Assembly (NCBI GenBank): GCA_037013495.1
Contig: CM072809.1
Coordinates: 11,358,501 to 11,422,500 of the forward strand
Direction: 5' to 3'
DNA length: 64,000 nucleotides
Source: Hippophae tibetana
Taxonomy: Eukaryota; Streptophyta; Magnoliopsida; Rosales; Elaeagnaceae
The position numbers were made by a program, and so were the translations under genes. Shown one piece after another: positions 1 to 24,662 of this stretch (positions within the stretch are counted from its first letter, which is position 1; every line of letters starts with the position of its first letter). The notes under the pieces were generated by a model, which saw nothing but the letters and a program-made list of their open reading frames with translations, was not told the origin of the DNA and did no database searches.

Positions 1-83
1 CTTTGGTCCAGGTAGGTGCAGGCTTTGTGGTTACTGCTTGCATTGAGTGCAAAGGAGAGGCTTTGGCTAAAAAAGAAAGGTGA
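1..83 (+). CDS. 3' end of an unidentified plus-strand gene
   Basis: The first bases hold a possible AG acceptor (ends at 11). It is followed by an open frame reading VGAGFVVTACIECKGEAL and then AKKER, with a TGA stop at 81-83. The segment is less AT-rich than what follows and has a CxxC pair (C-I-E-C-K-G) that could belong to a zinc-binding or DnaJ-type cysteine-rich protein. The fragment is too short to identify. The T-rich sequence downstream to about 430 would be its 3'UTR. It could also be a chance open frame. Confidence 0.3.
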   Translation, partial: LVQVGAGFVVTACIECKGEALAKKER

Positions 84-3000
84 GAATAATGCAGCATTTC
101 TAGTTACGAAGAGTGTATAGTTTCAATGATACACTGTGCCCGAAAATTATGCTTGAAGTTGACACTGTGGTGGACCAGTGTCAAGCATCTTTTTTTTTTT
201 TTGCTATTAGTATCAAGCATCTTATTTTTCAACAGAGAAAAGTTATCTTGCCGCTCTTTGCTTTTTCAATTTTGTTAACGTTGTAGTCGTATCCTACTCC
301 TTGTATATGAAATTATTTTGGTTGAGTATTTCGTGTCAAACTGTTAGAAGACATTAGATAAGGTTGCATCATTTTGGGAGTTGAATAGAAATCTTCGTTA
401 GTTTTGGATGTGCTGCTGAGCATTGATATTTGGTAAAATTAAACCTCCCTTTGACCCCATCTTGTTGAAGCTGGGAAATGCTAGACATCGCCTGTGGTAA
501 GATGTTAACTTACATGTCTAATTCTAAATATTGTTGTCATGGAAAGGTATTATTCAAGTGACCGGTAGTCCTTTAAAATAGAAAAAGTGATGGTTTTTAT
601 CTTTCGGCCCGTTATTGCAATAATGGTTAAGGTTAAAAATGGAATTACAATTGAAAAATGGTACCAAATGTGTTTTAGTGGTTGTGTAATGGAGAGAAGT
701 ACCACATTTTTTTCTCTTTAAATGATATATGTGATTGCTTTAATTAAAACCAATATTATTTTTGTTTTTTGTTTTTTGTTTTTATCTTTTTTTTTTAAAG
801 CAACAACCAACAGGATAAAAAACTATTTGTATTTTATAGAACTAAACTATTTAAACTTATTTAACTATTGCGAATTTTTTCCTCTATATTGGTATTTGTA
901 GCAATCTTAAAAATTTTTCCTCAAAAAGATGAGAAAAGGGTTTTGTTATTTTTTTTTTCGTTCTAATGAATCTGTTACTAATGTTCTCAATTATTTGTGT
1001 TTTCTCAAAGATGAAACTTCTGATCAGGGAGAGGCAGAGGGACTTTGATAAAAAATCTTTACTAATGGTATTTTTATTTTATTTTATGGTTATAAATTAC
1101 CACTAGTAGTTGATTACTTGATTATAATGTGACTTTAATAAATAAAATATATATTTTGTCCCCCAATTGTAATAATATTATTTTATCATTATATGTAAGT
1201 TAATAAATGTAGAACTGATGTGCTCTTAAATATTTAATACACTAGTTAGTTTTTGGATAAAAAAGATTCCAAATTTGTGTTTGGCATCAACATTACTAGT
1301 TTTTTTTAAATTACTTTCCAATTATATTTTTTAAAAGTAGTAGTTAAATGTATTTTCACTTAATTTCAAACTTAAAAAATTACTCACACAAATTTCAATT
1401 TTATAATAATACGATATTCTAAAATATTTTTTTGGAAAAACTAGAGGAGATGTCCAATAAATTGGAAAACACATCAACCCGGGCCGTGATTGCATATGGC
1501 TTCTGTTTTTGACATTTTATATGTTTTTAAATTTTTTTATTTTTATCATCTTAATAGTTATTAAATGAGGTGACAAAATTTCAAAATCTAATACATGAGT
1601 AATCACGGCCAAATCTAATACATAATACATTCTCCTCAAAATTATTAAAGCTTTAAACATGGGGCAATAGAAATCTTCTTAGACTTGTGTCCTAATTTTA
1701 AGTCCAACTTTATAGAATTTATCTTGGCTAATTCTTTGATACATTCTACTCGTATGATTTTGATGAATAGTGTTATTTATATTGGAATATTGATTAGTTT
1801 CTGATATTATTTATTGTTAAAAGTAAAATCGATAAAAATAAAAGTTTATTAATTAGAATACATATTGTTAAATCTTATATATCTATATATATATTTTATT
1901 ATTTTTATTTATTAAACATTTTTTTTGTCATTTTAACGTATGTATGTACTTTTAAGTCTGATAGATATATCTAAAATTAACTTTAAAAAAAAAAAGAAGC
2001 TCTGTAGTCTTTTACTCGAATAGAGAGAACTCCAGTCCCTTATTAGTATTTTTGCACCACCTTAATGATTTATTCCCCTATTTATAAAAAAAGGAACACT
2101 ATAAGTCTTCTTAAACTTCCTGTTAATTTTTCCGATCCCTGAACACGTGTACAACAAGTACAAAGTTTTTTTAAAAAATAATAAAAATAAAATTTATTTT
2201 GACTAGATTATATATAAAACTATTTAAAAAATTTGATATATTATTTCACAATAAATACTATTTAAATTAAATTATAATCATTTTAATTCATTAATTATTA
2301 AAAATCGTTTAATTTTAATTTTATTTTTATTGTTATAAGTTTTAAAAGTTATTTTTTTTGTAATTTCTTAAAATTTAAACCCTTTTTTGACATTTTATTG
2401 CCATAAAATATTTAAAAATTAGATCATATTATTTATAAATAATACATTAATATTCTTTTAATCAATATATAATACTCTTTTTATGTACTAACATCTTATA
2501 CCCTTGCCATGGCTAAACCTCCATCCAAAATCCAAGTATATCTATGAATTATTTTTGTTAAATAAGTAAATCAATGAAATGATTTTACTCAAAAAGTAAC
2601 TAATTAAACCAAACTAAGCAAAAAAAATACCTCTCGTATACACAATTAAAATAGTACAATTATCAATATTATTCAAGAAAATATCTCCTAAGAATTTATT
2701 ACTCATTGAAGATGAAAATGACTAATACATGAATTTAAGTAAACTATAATGATTGAGTATCTATAACTTAGTCATAATAACTACCTAGAAACATATCAAA
2801 GATATAAAATTTTATATCACAAAAAAATTTCCTAAAGGCATTAAATTTAATATTCTTGAAAGAAATGATTTAATTTTTGTTTATAAAACTTTACATGCAT
2901 TTTTAATCAAGAACCTATGTCCAGGAATTAATTTAAATGAATTAATTTTTTCCCTTGAAATTTCAAGAAAACTATAAAGAACTAAGAAAAATATCAAAGC

Positions 3001-5164
3001 AAGTTATTTATCCCAAATTTTTAAGTTCATTTATGGATTATGAATGAAGAAGATTGTGTTATTTCATATCGCTTTATTAAATTAGGGATTTTCAACACTA
3101 ATAAACAACTTTCAAAATCATTGGCGCTTTTAGAAAAAGAATTCAATATAGATTAACTTTGTATACTAAGATGACAAATGTTGGGTTAAATTTATCATGA
3201 ACTCAAAAAAATTGATAATTTTTCTAAAATGAAAGTAAATTATTTGAGTAGTAAAATTATAATCACTTTTCATAGTAATATGGTTCATATTGAAAAAGAT
3301 GGTGAATCAATCAGTAAATTTAAGACAAATTTTAATAATAATAACCTAAAAATTTGTCAATAAACAACAAAATATGTTTTGTTTTTATGACAAGAACACC
3401 ATCAAAGACCACAAATACATTTACTGTATTAAAGATCGAGAAGATAAATGTGTTATCGTCTACATCATCAAAAAGACTATCGATTGAATGCTATTACAAG
3501 AAATAAAGATGTAGAACTCAGATATTCAATCAGTAGATCATGCCAAGGAAATGAAAAACTTAGATTCAAAAGTAAAAAGCATAAAGTTAGATAAATTATT
3601 AAAGTAAGAGTAAAACAATGATTTTTCACTATTGTAAACAAGGATTTCTTATCCCAAACCCTTATTTTCATTAGTTGGACACAACTTTATCAATAATATT
3701 TTTACTCTAAAAATTATTCACATAGCAATTATGTATCTAGATACTATAAACAATTAAAAATTTCTTTCGAGTTCTTAATTGACTTATAAAATTTGTAATA
3801 ACTATTAATATTATAAATAAAATAGAGTATAATTACTCTTTTTTAATTTTCTAGTAAGTTTAATTTAAACATCGTACTATGTACGAATGCAAAGACTTTA
3901 CCATTGCAAGAAGATATTAAGGTTTGAGCAAAATAAGGTATATCAAGTGCAACAAAAGAAGAACAATAAAAGAAAAGATCGTAATAGACCCATTAAATTC
4001 AGGTATGATAATTAAAATTCTAAACTAATTAAAGATCTTGAATGATTAAATATTTATTTTTAATATTTATAAAATTATTAAATAAAAAAAGAAAAAAAGA
4101 AAATAACCACAAGTTTGTATGAAAATAAACATAAAAAATACAAAGCTAAAACAATGTTTTAATAAGAAATTTAAAGGTTTGTCTTTAAATAATAATCTAC
4201 AAGAAGAAATAACTAGCTTTGTAAAACATCAAGCTCTTACTTGATATCTGAGTAATATAAAGAAATATCAGAGTAATATAAAGAAAAAACTTATCATTGA
4301 CATTTTCAATGATATAAGTGAAGATATACTAAATGTTAAAGGCATTAGTGATATTTTAATTTTTATAAATGATCATAAACATATAATATTTTTGAATATT
4401 TTTCCTAAAAGTAAGGTATTAGTTAGTAGCTAACCCCGATAAAATGACAACTAAAATGGCACAATAATTTGCATTTTTCTTTTTCATATAACAAATTAGT
4501 TAAAAGAAATATATGACAACTAAAGAGGATAACTACTGAACACTATGACAAAAATATACAAATGTGAATTAACTTTTGAGTAGGATACTATAAGTTCACT
4601 AAATGTGAAAAATTATATTATAAGTCTAAAAATGAAAAAAAAGTCAAAAATATAACACATACACACATGCATATTTTTTGAGTTGCTTTATATTCTTTAA
4701 ATTAATTATAAAAAAAAAATTGAACTTAAGTTTGAACACATAAAAATTGATTTAGAAACACATAATAACTTAAAAAAATACTCACATGTTCATATGCATC
4801 ATTTCTGATATATATTTTTCATAGCTAGTTAACTTGTAGTGATCCATCCAAAAGTTAATGAACTTCACCTTTTTTTCATAAAGAAAAAAAAAACCAGGAA
4901 CGACTATTTCATTTCTGTTATGGCTTCTCTTTCAGTCTACCATTTGTTCTGTTACTGCAATACAATTAGTATTTAGTATCCTTCTGGACTCAGATTCTTT
5001 GCCATATAATGGTGCACAAGTGAATGACATAGGAAAGAATCCTGCTTGAATTACAATAAAGTTAACAAATATATGCCCAGAGAAATTACAAAGTGGGCAT
5101 AAAATAAAAAAGTACAATATTGAAGAAGTCATCTTTCAAACTTTAAAGAAAAAATTGACTTTGA
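84..5164. other. AT-rich intergenic region, no gene seen
   Basis: About 5 kb separates the left-edge gene scrap from the 3' end of the NFS2 gene. It is very A+T-rich with many homopolymer runs. No open frame is longer than about 66 codons and none resembles a known protein. From about 2500 to 4400 the plus strand is notably A-rich, with long stop-interrupted frames, which looks like a badly decayed element I cannot classify. A small inverted-repeat element lies at 1441-1640. The last few hundred bases should include the NFS2 3'UTR. Confidence 0.6.
1441..1640. mobile_element. Candidate MITE (inverted-repeat element)
   Basis: The left end (gaggagatgtcc, then ggccgtgattgc about 45 bases in) is matched in reverse complement by the right end (gaggagaatgta, then ggccgtgattac). 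The two arms surround an AT-rich core of about 100 bases and there is no coding capacity. The arms are diverged and no clear target-site duplication was found, so this is an old MITE-like element at best. Confidence 0.4.
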
Positions 5165-16507
<11,343 letters not shown>

Positions 16508-18978
16508 CCCTTCCCTCATCGTCATCATCTTTCTTACGTTTCTGCTTTATATTACGGGTTTTCTTTTTTATTTGATATAATTTCTGGTTATTTTGTAGCT
16601 GGACTATAAAAGACATAAACATAAACTCCGATGGGAACGGATTGCTATCGTAAATTTGAAACTCTATTTTACAGCTTGAAATTCTTGACCCCTTCCATAT
16701 GATATTTTATTTAAACTGAAAGCTTTTTTTTTCATATGTTTATAAAATTATAATTTAGTCTATTAAGAAAAAAAATATCATTTATCCTTTATTTTAATAA
16801 TAAAAAAAACATAACTTATTTTTTATTAATATTTTAAATATATTCATTAAGCACTTTTTTACTTAATATTTACTTATTTTATTTAATAAATAATATTTTT
16901 ATGTCCAATTTTTTTTAAAAAATAACTCTTTTTAACAAAAATGAGTGAAAATATAATTTTTTAAACTTTTTAAATTTTTAACGTAGAGTGAATCACGTTG
17001 CATCGCGTGTGAGGATGATGAAACACACACCACGTGTTAACAAGATGTTCAATTTGAGTTCAGAAAATCGATGAACGCACCATGACACATGTCACCATGC
17101 CATCCCTCCACGCATTCTACCAGTGCGCCATGCCATCAGTTCCCGCGAATCATGTAGCATCACGTGTTGTTGACTCGGATATCGTTGACTCTGATCGGTC
17201 TCTCCTGGCACGCGTCACTCCCTGATTTGCCAATAAATTTTTAATGACACGTGTCGCCCTGTGATTGGCTAAAAAATGTCAATTTTGCTTGTTTTGATCG
17301 TAACCCTTGATTTGGAGCTGATTGGATGATCCAGATCGCACCTTAGCTTTATTTAAGTCCCTAATGACTCCATAAACCTAATTAGCCTTAATTATCATAA
17401 TTTTGGTTAGTTTTTAGAGCTAAAAGAGAGAAAAATACAGAAAAAATGAATAAACGACACAATTTTGGTGGAAGATTCAAGAGGAAATTAATTTTACAAT
17501 TGAAGAGATTGATTCTATTTCCTTTTCTACTATTTTCTTTATTAATTTTATGTTTTTTTTTATGAAAAATATGATTTTTATGAACATAATTATGTGTAAT
17601 TGATTTATTAATCTAAGAAACTTATGAACTCAATTTTCATTATGTGATGATCCAATATTTTTTCCCAATTATAATATTAATTTAATTATATTATTTAATC
17701 TGATTTTTATGCTATTAATTATTTGATCAATAATTTATCTATAGATGCAATTAAATATATTTGAGAAAATTATTAATTATTTGTCTTGATTAAATAACAT
17801 TTTTAGGCAAAGATGTATGATTCTTATATATGTGATCTATAATTGATGAACTTAATGAGTAGTATGCAATTTAATTGACATAAGAGTGTGATTAAATTAA
17901 TTATTATATGATGTGTAATTTACTTGAGAAAAGAATACATGGTAAGTTATAATAAATTAGTATGTAATTAATTGATATTATATTAAGAGAATTTTAATGA
18001 TTCGTATGTTTAGAAAATTAAAAAAATAATTATTTATAGATATTTTCTCATATATATGTTGTCATAAAATCTAATTTAATTAACTATTATTATTTACTTT
18101 TTGTTATTTTAATTTTGCTTTTTTAAGATATAAAAACACAAAAAAAAAATTGATTTTTATTATTTTTAATTTTAAAAATTAGTTTTTAAAAAATAATCTC
18201 TGTGTGAACAATCTTTACTTATCATTATATTACTTGTTACGATATATATACGTAACACATTCATTGCACACACAATTTGTACAACGATTAATAATATTAT
18301 TTTAATAATATAATAAAAACAAATTTTTAACTATAACATTTATAATAAAAATTATAAAAACATTAAATAAATAGTTTAATTTTTATTATAAAAATTATTA
18401 AAATATTGAGTAAATAGTAAAAATTTATCATTATTTACTGTTTTTTACAAAATGTGATTGATTAAAATAATTTTTTATATAAGTTTAAATGTGTTATTTT
18501 ATGTAATTTCCAAAATCAAAGTAAAAAAAAACAGAAAAAAATGAGTTAAGACATGCCCATCAGCTTTAAGTATTCTTTACTGGATTTTGAATAGCCATCC
18601 ACATGGTATTCCATTTACGAAAACAAATGGGTTATGAACAATCTTTTCAAAATGCAGTCTTGTATATGTATATATGTTTTGCGCCTTTTATTTTTGATAT
18701 ATTTCCCGTTTCCCCTTCAAAATGTCTCGAGAAACCAATCAAATTTTGTGTCAACACACAAACCAAAGACAGGGTCAACTTCACCAAATCACTCAAAAAA
18801 ACTAGTTGACATTTCAGGGACAAAGCCACCTATATACAGTGTTAATACAAAAAATAATGGTAATTTAGGTGCTCCGACACACTAATGATTTTCCGCTTGC
18901 GTATGCCCAAAGGTTGAAAGTCTGCTGTGCACAAAGGATAATCTTAAGCAACTGAATAGTTTACTGCACTAGAATTTC
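16508..18978. other. Intergenic: NFS2 promoter side and PheRS 3' flank
   Basis: The region between the NFS2 start codon (16507) and the PheRS stop (18979) must contain the NFS2 promoter/5'UTR and the PheRS 3'UTR. Most of it is very AT-rich. An island at about 16985-17345 is clearly richer in G+C. It holds several CACGTG/ACACGTGT motifs and repeated catgccatc, and is followed by a TATA-like ctttatttaag and a purine-rich leader-like stretch. It could be a solo-LTR remnant or the promoter of an unseen transcript. No coding frame supports either. Confidence 0.5.
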
Positions 18979-21900
18979 TCATCTCAGGACAACATTCAGC
19001 CTGCTCTGCACTTGATCTCTTACATTCCACTGTACATATAATGAAAATAAATTTCATCATAAACACGAAATCAAATTCCAGTTCAGCTTTCTTCCAATAA
19101 TAAAAATAAGAGCAAGAGAACGAGAGAGAAAACAGAAGTAATGTTTTAATAGGAAGTAGTAAGTTCTACCGAGGTACCTGTAACTGGTTAATTTCATCAT
19201 CTGTGAGAGAGCGTTCCATGGACCTATAAGCAATCCTGTAACAATGACTGGTCATTCCTTTTTTGTTTGTGAAGTTGTCAATCAACCGCACCTGAAATTG
19301 AAAACAATATATCACAAATGGGAGAAATAAATGTCTGGCTAGCAAAGTTTTGGGTGCCAAGCAAGAGGGTTGGAGTAAATCCTGCTTCACCACAACAATT
19401 TTATTTTTCTTTGCCAGTGCACATTGTTGTGTGAGAGAAAAAGATAGTTCAGCCCAGGTTGGTCCTACTTTACCAATAAAAAGATGTGAAGATTTTGTTA
19501 TGCAAATATGTGGAGTCACCCGATTGAGCCATAGGTTGATTGGGCAAGCACGTTGGACGAACCAAGCATCAAGTCTGAAGTCTCAGGACAAAATATGAGA
19601 AGGTGAAATTTAGGCCACCTATTGAGCCATAGGTGGATTGGGCAAGGGCCTTGGATCGAGCGTGATTCGATCATGCATCAATTTGAAGCCTCGAGTTTTG
19701 ATATGGACATTAGATGAAAAACTAGGGGTTGTTCGATTGGGCAAGCTGTCATTGAAAGATAGAGTTTCATGGGCTTTTAGCATTTTGGGTATTTGCTCAC
19801 ACTTTGAGGGACAAAATTGAATGGGTATATATACTTAGTGTTTTCTAAACTTTGAGACTCATAGCATTCAAAAGAGGCTAGTCAAGAGTGAAAACTTTTG
19901 ACACCATTGGTGAATGTGAGAGGAAGCTCTTGGTATTTTTTTGGGGACAATTGCTTTGGTAAGTTTTTTCCTATTGTGTGAGGTTCTTCTATTAAGTGTG
20001 AGTGAATCATTATGTATGGTTGAACTATTGATGTACTTAGAACTTATGGATTAACAAGGGAATTCACTTCTACAGGGTAAAGAGTGAATGTAGACATGTT
20101 GGGCTGAACCACTGTAATTCTTGGCGTTTGTTCTTTTACTTTGAGCTATTTACTTTCTTGTTCATTTCTATTGCTTGTTTTCCATGGGTGTTGATGTATG
20201 TGGAAGCATGTGCTGTAATTAGCATTTGGCATCTCCTCCTAAGTTGCTTGTTTGATCAATTTGCAACATCTCACCATCGATTTATAACAAGAGAAAATGA
20301 AATCAAAACGCTACATGAACATCAGTACAGCTCTAATATTGATAAAGGCATACCTCCTCAACAAGATCTCCGGCTATTTCTCTGACAAGTTCGCATAAAT
20401 TGTTTTCAGTGAAAGCTTCATTAATCCAGAAACTAACGTCTTTGTAACAAGGAGGATACTGCAAAAAGAAAAACACAATGCTTTACTTTTTGGAGAGATA
20501 TTAAAAAGAAGCATATTAACTGATTTCCTATGGGGTTGGTCTACGTGCGTGAAATGTGCATACCTTTGAAAACGGCTTGAATTTGACACCAAACTGTCCT
20601 TTCGAAAACTGCACATCAAATTCTCAAACAATCAGGCAAAGGACTTCAAAGAAACTAATAGCATACAAATGACGTTTTAGGTTTGCAAGAAGAATTTACA
20701 GAACATAAGGATCATAAAAGAGAGAGGGAATAAAAGTCAATGAACTTAGGAACTACCTGAGAGGTAAATCTCTCATCAGTTGACCAAAAGAGCCGGATAT
20801 CTGGTATGTCAAAAAGAACCATTGCTAGCCGCTCCAACCCAAGTCCAAATGCCCAAGCAACATTGTTGGTTTTGCCACTTCTCTTTAATATTTCTTGCTC
20901 TGTTACCCCACAACCCAAAACCTCTAACCATTCGTCCTGGCATTATATTACTATATTACATGCATAGTTACAGGAGGAGAGGAAAAAAGAAAGAAAAAGA
21001 AACAAGCATTTGAAGCATAGTTGATTTTGATAGGAACCCAAAAACAAATTGTACTGATGCTACAACTATTTTTCATCCTTCTCTGTATAATGATATCATT
21101 TGCACTAATTGTAAAATGCATTTGATTTTTAGTTTTGCTGCAACAAACGCTAAACATGCCTTTGAACAAAAGAAGAAAAAAGAACGACAATAATCATCAG
21201 CTCATCATATACCTGGAAAAAGATTTCAAGCTCAAATGATGGGTTAGTGAATGGAAAATATGTATCGATCCAGCGCATTTCCACAGCACCTGTAAATTTC
21301 ATAGTAATAAAGTAACATTATTCAATAAACCATGGTTTCACTTTCATTAGAAAAAGAAAACTATGCACCATCATGAAGGTTTTAAATATTTTGTGATAAC
21401 ATATGGACAAGTTTCCTTGTAGGGAGTTCTTCAAAATCATAAAAATTGCACAATCACAAAACTTCATGTTTCCAGTTTTGCTTGCATCATTTTGATGCAC
21501 ATCATGAGTGTTATATATACATTACTTTTACCCCTTCTGTCCAAACATGATATGTTTTTCCAAATCAAATTCAAATTGGCCAAAAACTTGCTAAATAAAC
21601 TAAAATGTATTTCAACCTATTGCTAACACAAATTATCAAAACATGAGTTGACATTTATCTAACCTACTCATTAAAATGGGTGTTGTTTTGTTCAATTAAT
21701 TTTGACACATCCACCAAAAGTGCCTTCCTTGACTAACTTTGACATAATTAAGGAGAATGTCAAACAAAACTTAACCAGTCAACTCGAGTTCCCAGCAAAA
21801 CTGGATAACAACGTATGAATCCCACTAATGTTCATGATGGAAATTCCAAATAAAAATTGTTCATGATGGAAAGATAGCATGTTTTCATACTTTGGGCAAT

Positions 21901-24662
21901 AAAAGTTCTCAAGCTAATATTACCAAATAAGTGGCGTGCTAAACCCTCAAGACAGTTCTTTAAGTCTTCAGCTGCAAAGGTTGTAGCCTCCTTGCCAGAC
22001 GCATCCCAATCATCAGGAGAAAAAACTCGAACACCCTCCATCTGTATGGTCAAAAAATTAACTTGAACATAAAAAGATGGATACAAAATTGGCATAGAGA
22101 ATATTCCTATTTCCTAACAAGTATTGCTCATACGGTAAGTGTAAAACTTCAAGACTTGTGCTTGAACCTTAAGGAGAAATATTGACTAGAATATGACTAC
22201 CAATCCAAGATGAAAAGTGGTCAACATAATTGATCAAAACATCCAAAGCTGAATTCAAGGAATGTTTGGAAGGTTATCAGGGCAACATTATTAGTTAGAA
22301 AAGTCACCATTTGACATCAAGAACACAAACCTGATGGAAAACAGGGTAATGAGTTGAGTCGATAGAGTCCCTACGGTACACATCTCCTGTCACAAGGAAA
22401 TGGGTGTGCCCCCTTCTTAACATCTCGGCTTGATGAGCACTTGTATGACACCTTAAGACAGTTTGAGCATCCACATAGTATGTATCATTATAGCTTCGGC
22501 TTACATGATCAGCAGGAACCAGCACATCATCAAAGTTCTACGAAAAGTAGAGTTTCCATAACAAAAAGCGCATAGAATTATCTAAAGTTGTGTAAATCAT
22601 AATCAGACATTATAATTGTGCAAATTATGTCTTAAGAAATATGGAAAAACTTGTGATGTGATTAATGATTTAATGACACAATTCATCTTGAAGAACTCAT
22701 CAACTATCATCCAAGAAAATAAGAAAATTATCTAAAAGGTAATACAAAGGAATCAAGGACTTTCCATGTCTCCCGGAAAGCTAAATACATCATAGTTTTC
22801 AGGGCTTTAAATCACTCAAACAAAGCTATAAAACTTATAAAAGGTATAAACTATCTGAATCCTGAATACAGATGAAACATTTTTTTTTAATTATCAAACA
22901 TCACTTTTTCTTAATAACAATCATCATATTGCATTAATAAATAAGCACAAAAATACAACTACTCAACCAGCAATCCACTAAAAAGAAAACCCCAAGCCTT
23001 ATCAAAGACTAATTATCTTATACAAAACTCCACCTCTATTCTATCATTACGATATACAAGCTCCCCAATTAAAACTTATAAGAAAGTGAGAATAACCATT
23101 TAACTCTTTAACTGTTGACACCCAGGAAGACCCCAAAGAAAAAACTTTTGATTAAAAAACATCACTTGACACCATAAAATCTTTCATATCAACCAAAAAA
23201 TTTACACTAGGAAAGAAAAGTGCAAATTTACCTATCTCAATATTTGGGAGCTGTGTGGATGCTCTTAGAGTGACACTAACCTACTTGTCTCCCCAAGATT
23301 TCCTTTTAAAATATATGCAGCTATTATTTATTTATTTACAGCAGAAGCAGAACAAACAGCATTTAAGAATAGGACCTCCCCAAAAATAAAATATAAGAAT
23401 CTCAAGCTGTAAAAGCAATGAATTATAGAAGCTACACATAGAGCTGATAAACAGACAGACAAACACACACATATATATATATATATATCAAACCATTCAA
23501 TCAAATCTTGGATTTACCTCTTTAGTAGAAACAAGTGGACATAAATCGTCAAACTTATCAAACTTGTTCGGGTAATTGGTGTCAAAATATTCATGTATTG
23601 CATTCTTTAAAATTCCAAGCGGGTGCACATCTCGTCTGTGCAGTTGCATTCCAAGTTTTGTAAAAATTGAATCCGGAACATTATTAGTAGGATCATCTCT
23701 CACCACATCTGTAAAATCCATAACATAAAAAATTCAAACAAATCAATTGCGAGAGATAAAATCATTGGACTTAATGATAATGGTCATCACTTGTCAACCA
23801 TTTTAAGCAACTCCATCACCAAATTACAGGAGATGATCAATAACAATGCAAATTTACAAATTCAATGCTATTTTTTTTCACCACCTAGGTAGGCATCTCA
23901 AGATATCAATTAGAATTTACCACAAGCAGAGACCAACACAGTATAATAAGTTGTTAAATAATGTCATCCTTCCTTATCTATTTGCTTATTTTTTGCATTC
24001 TAGAGCTATTTCTTTACATTCAATTTCCAATTCCCATAACAAAATTATCGGTTCAGGGAAGCCTCCACAAAAGAACATTAGACTGAATGTATAACTAATG
24101 GCAACCCAACTTGCTAATGAAGCAAATGACAATGAAGATAAAAGTCATCACAAAAAAGGGTTTTTTACTGTTCTTTTCCCCCCATTATTCACTGTAGTAC
24201 TGCCATGCTTGTTTCATTCCATTCTATAAAATTGCTAGCTCTCCCTAAATTTTTCAAAAGCAGAGGAAAATATTTGAACTAGAGAAGCTCAAAATTCGGA
24301 ATAAACCAAGGTAGTGTAAATTGAATTAAATGTGCATCAATTGAAATATCAAGCAAAACCCACTTACAAGTATATTCAGGAAGGAAAAAAAATGGAAGTC
24401 GAAGTAACCCATATGAGAAAAACAGAGAAAAGTTACCATCTTTAGCAAACTTGACTCCACCAAGCTCCAGGACCGAAGCCACATGCTGTCTCCATTTCTT
24501 TCTTTTGAGATTATCATGAGAAAAAGCTGAAGAGGAAGAAGCAGCTGAAGAGAAAGGCACAAAGAGAGTGAAGCTGCCCGTGGGGCCGTTTCTGTGGAAA
24601 GAAATGGAGGGTTTTGATAAGCGTAGGGCTTTTGCAAAACAGAAGCTAGCCACCAACGCCAT
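18979..24662 (-). CDS. Phenylalanine-tRNA ligase, plastid/mitochondrial
   Basis: Class II aminoacyl-tRNA synthetase of the monomeric organellar type, charging tRNA-Phe; the plant family is known to be dual-targeted. Exons (minus strand): 24662-24437, 23708-23518, 22537-22331, 22041-21924, 21289-21213, 20936-20757, 20608-20564, 20458-20354, 19291-19178 and 19029-18979. They total 1314 bp, or 437 aa, close to the family length. The N-terminus is Ser/Phe-rich and suits an organellar presequence. Then come [16 protein letters not shown]; the class II motif 2 region [20 protein letters not shown]; motif 3 [20 protein letters not shown]; and the C-terminal FDX-ACB anticodon-binding domain ([12 protein letters not shown] through [14 protein letters not shown]), ending NVVLR. 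No inactivating change was seen. Intron 8 carries copia-LTR-like sequence. Confidence 0.93.
19330..20330 (+). mobile_element. Copia-LTR-like sequence in PheRS intron 8
   Basis: The intron contains, in order on the plus strand, an imperfect ~98-bp direct repeat (ttgagccataggttgattgg near 19523 and its relative near 19622) and a TATA-like gggtatatatact near 19825. These are followed by a region ending gtgaatgtagacatg-ttgggctgaaccactgtaa (20085-20118). That last string resembles the conserved end region of many plant Ty1/copia LTRs (known from the family, recalled not searched). No internal domain, paired LTR or TSD is visible, so a solo LTR or fragment is the best reading. Confidence 0.45.

Noticed and set aside
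2500..4400. Endogenous pararetrovirus
   Set aside because: A-rich composition suggested it, but no reverse-transcriptase, protease or zinc-knuckle motif was seen in any frame.
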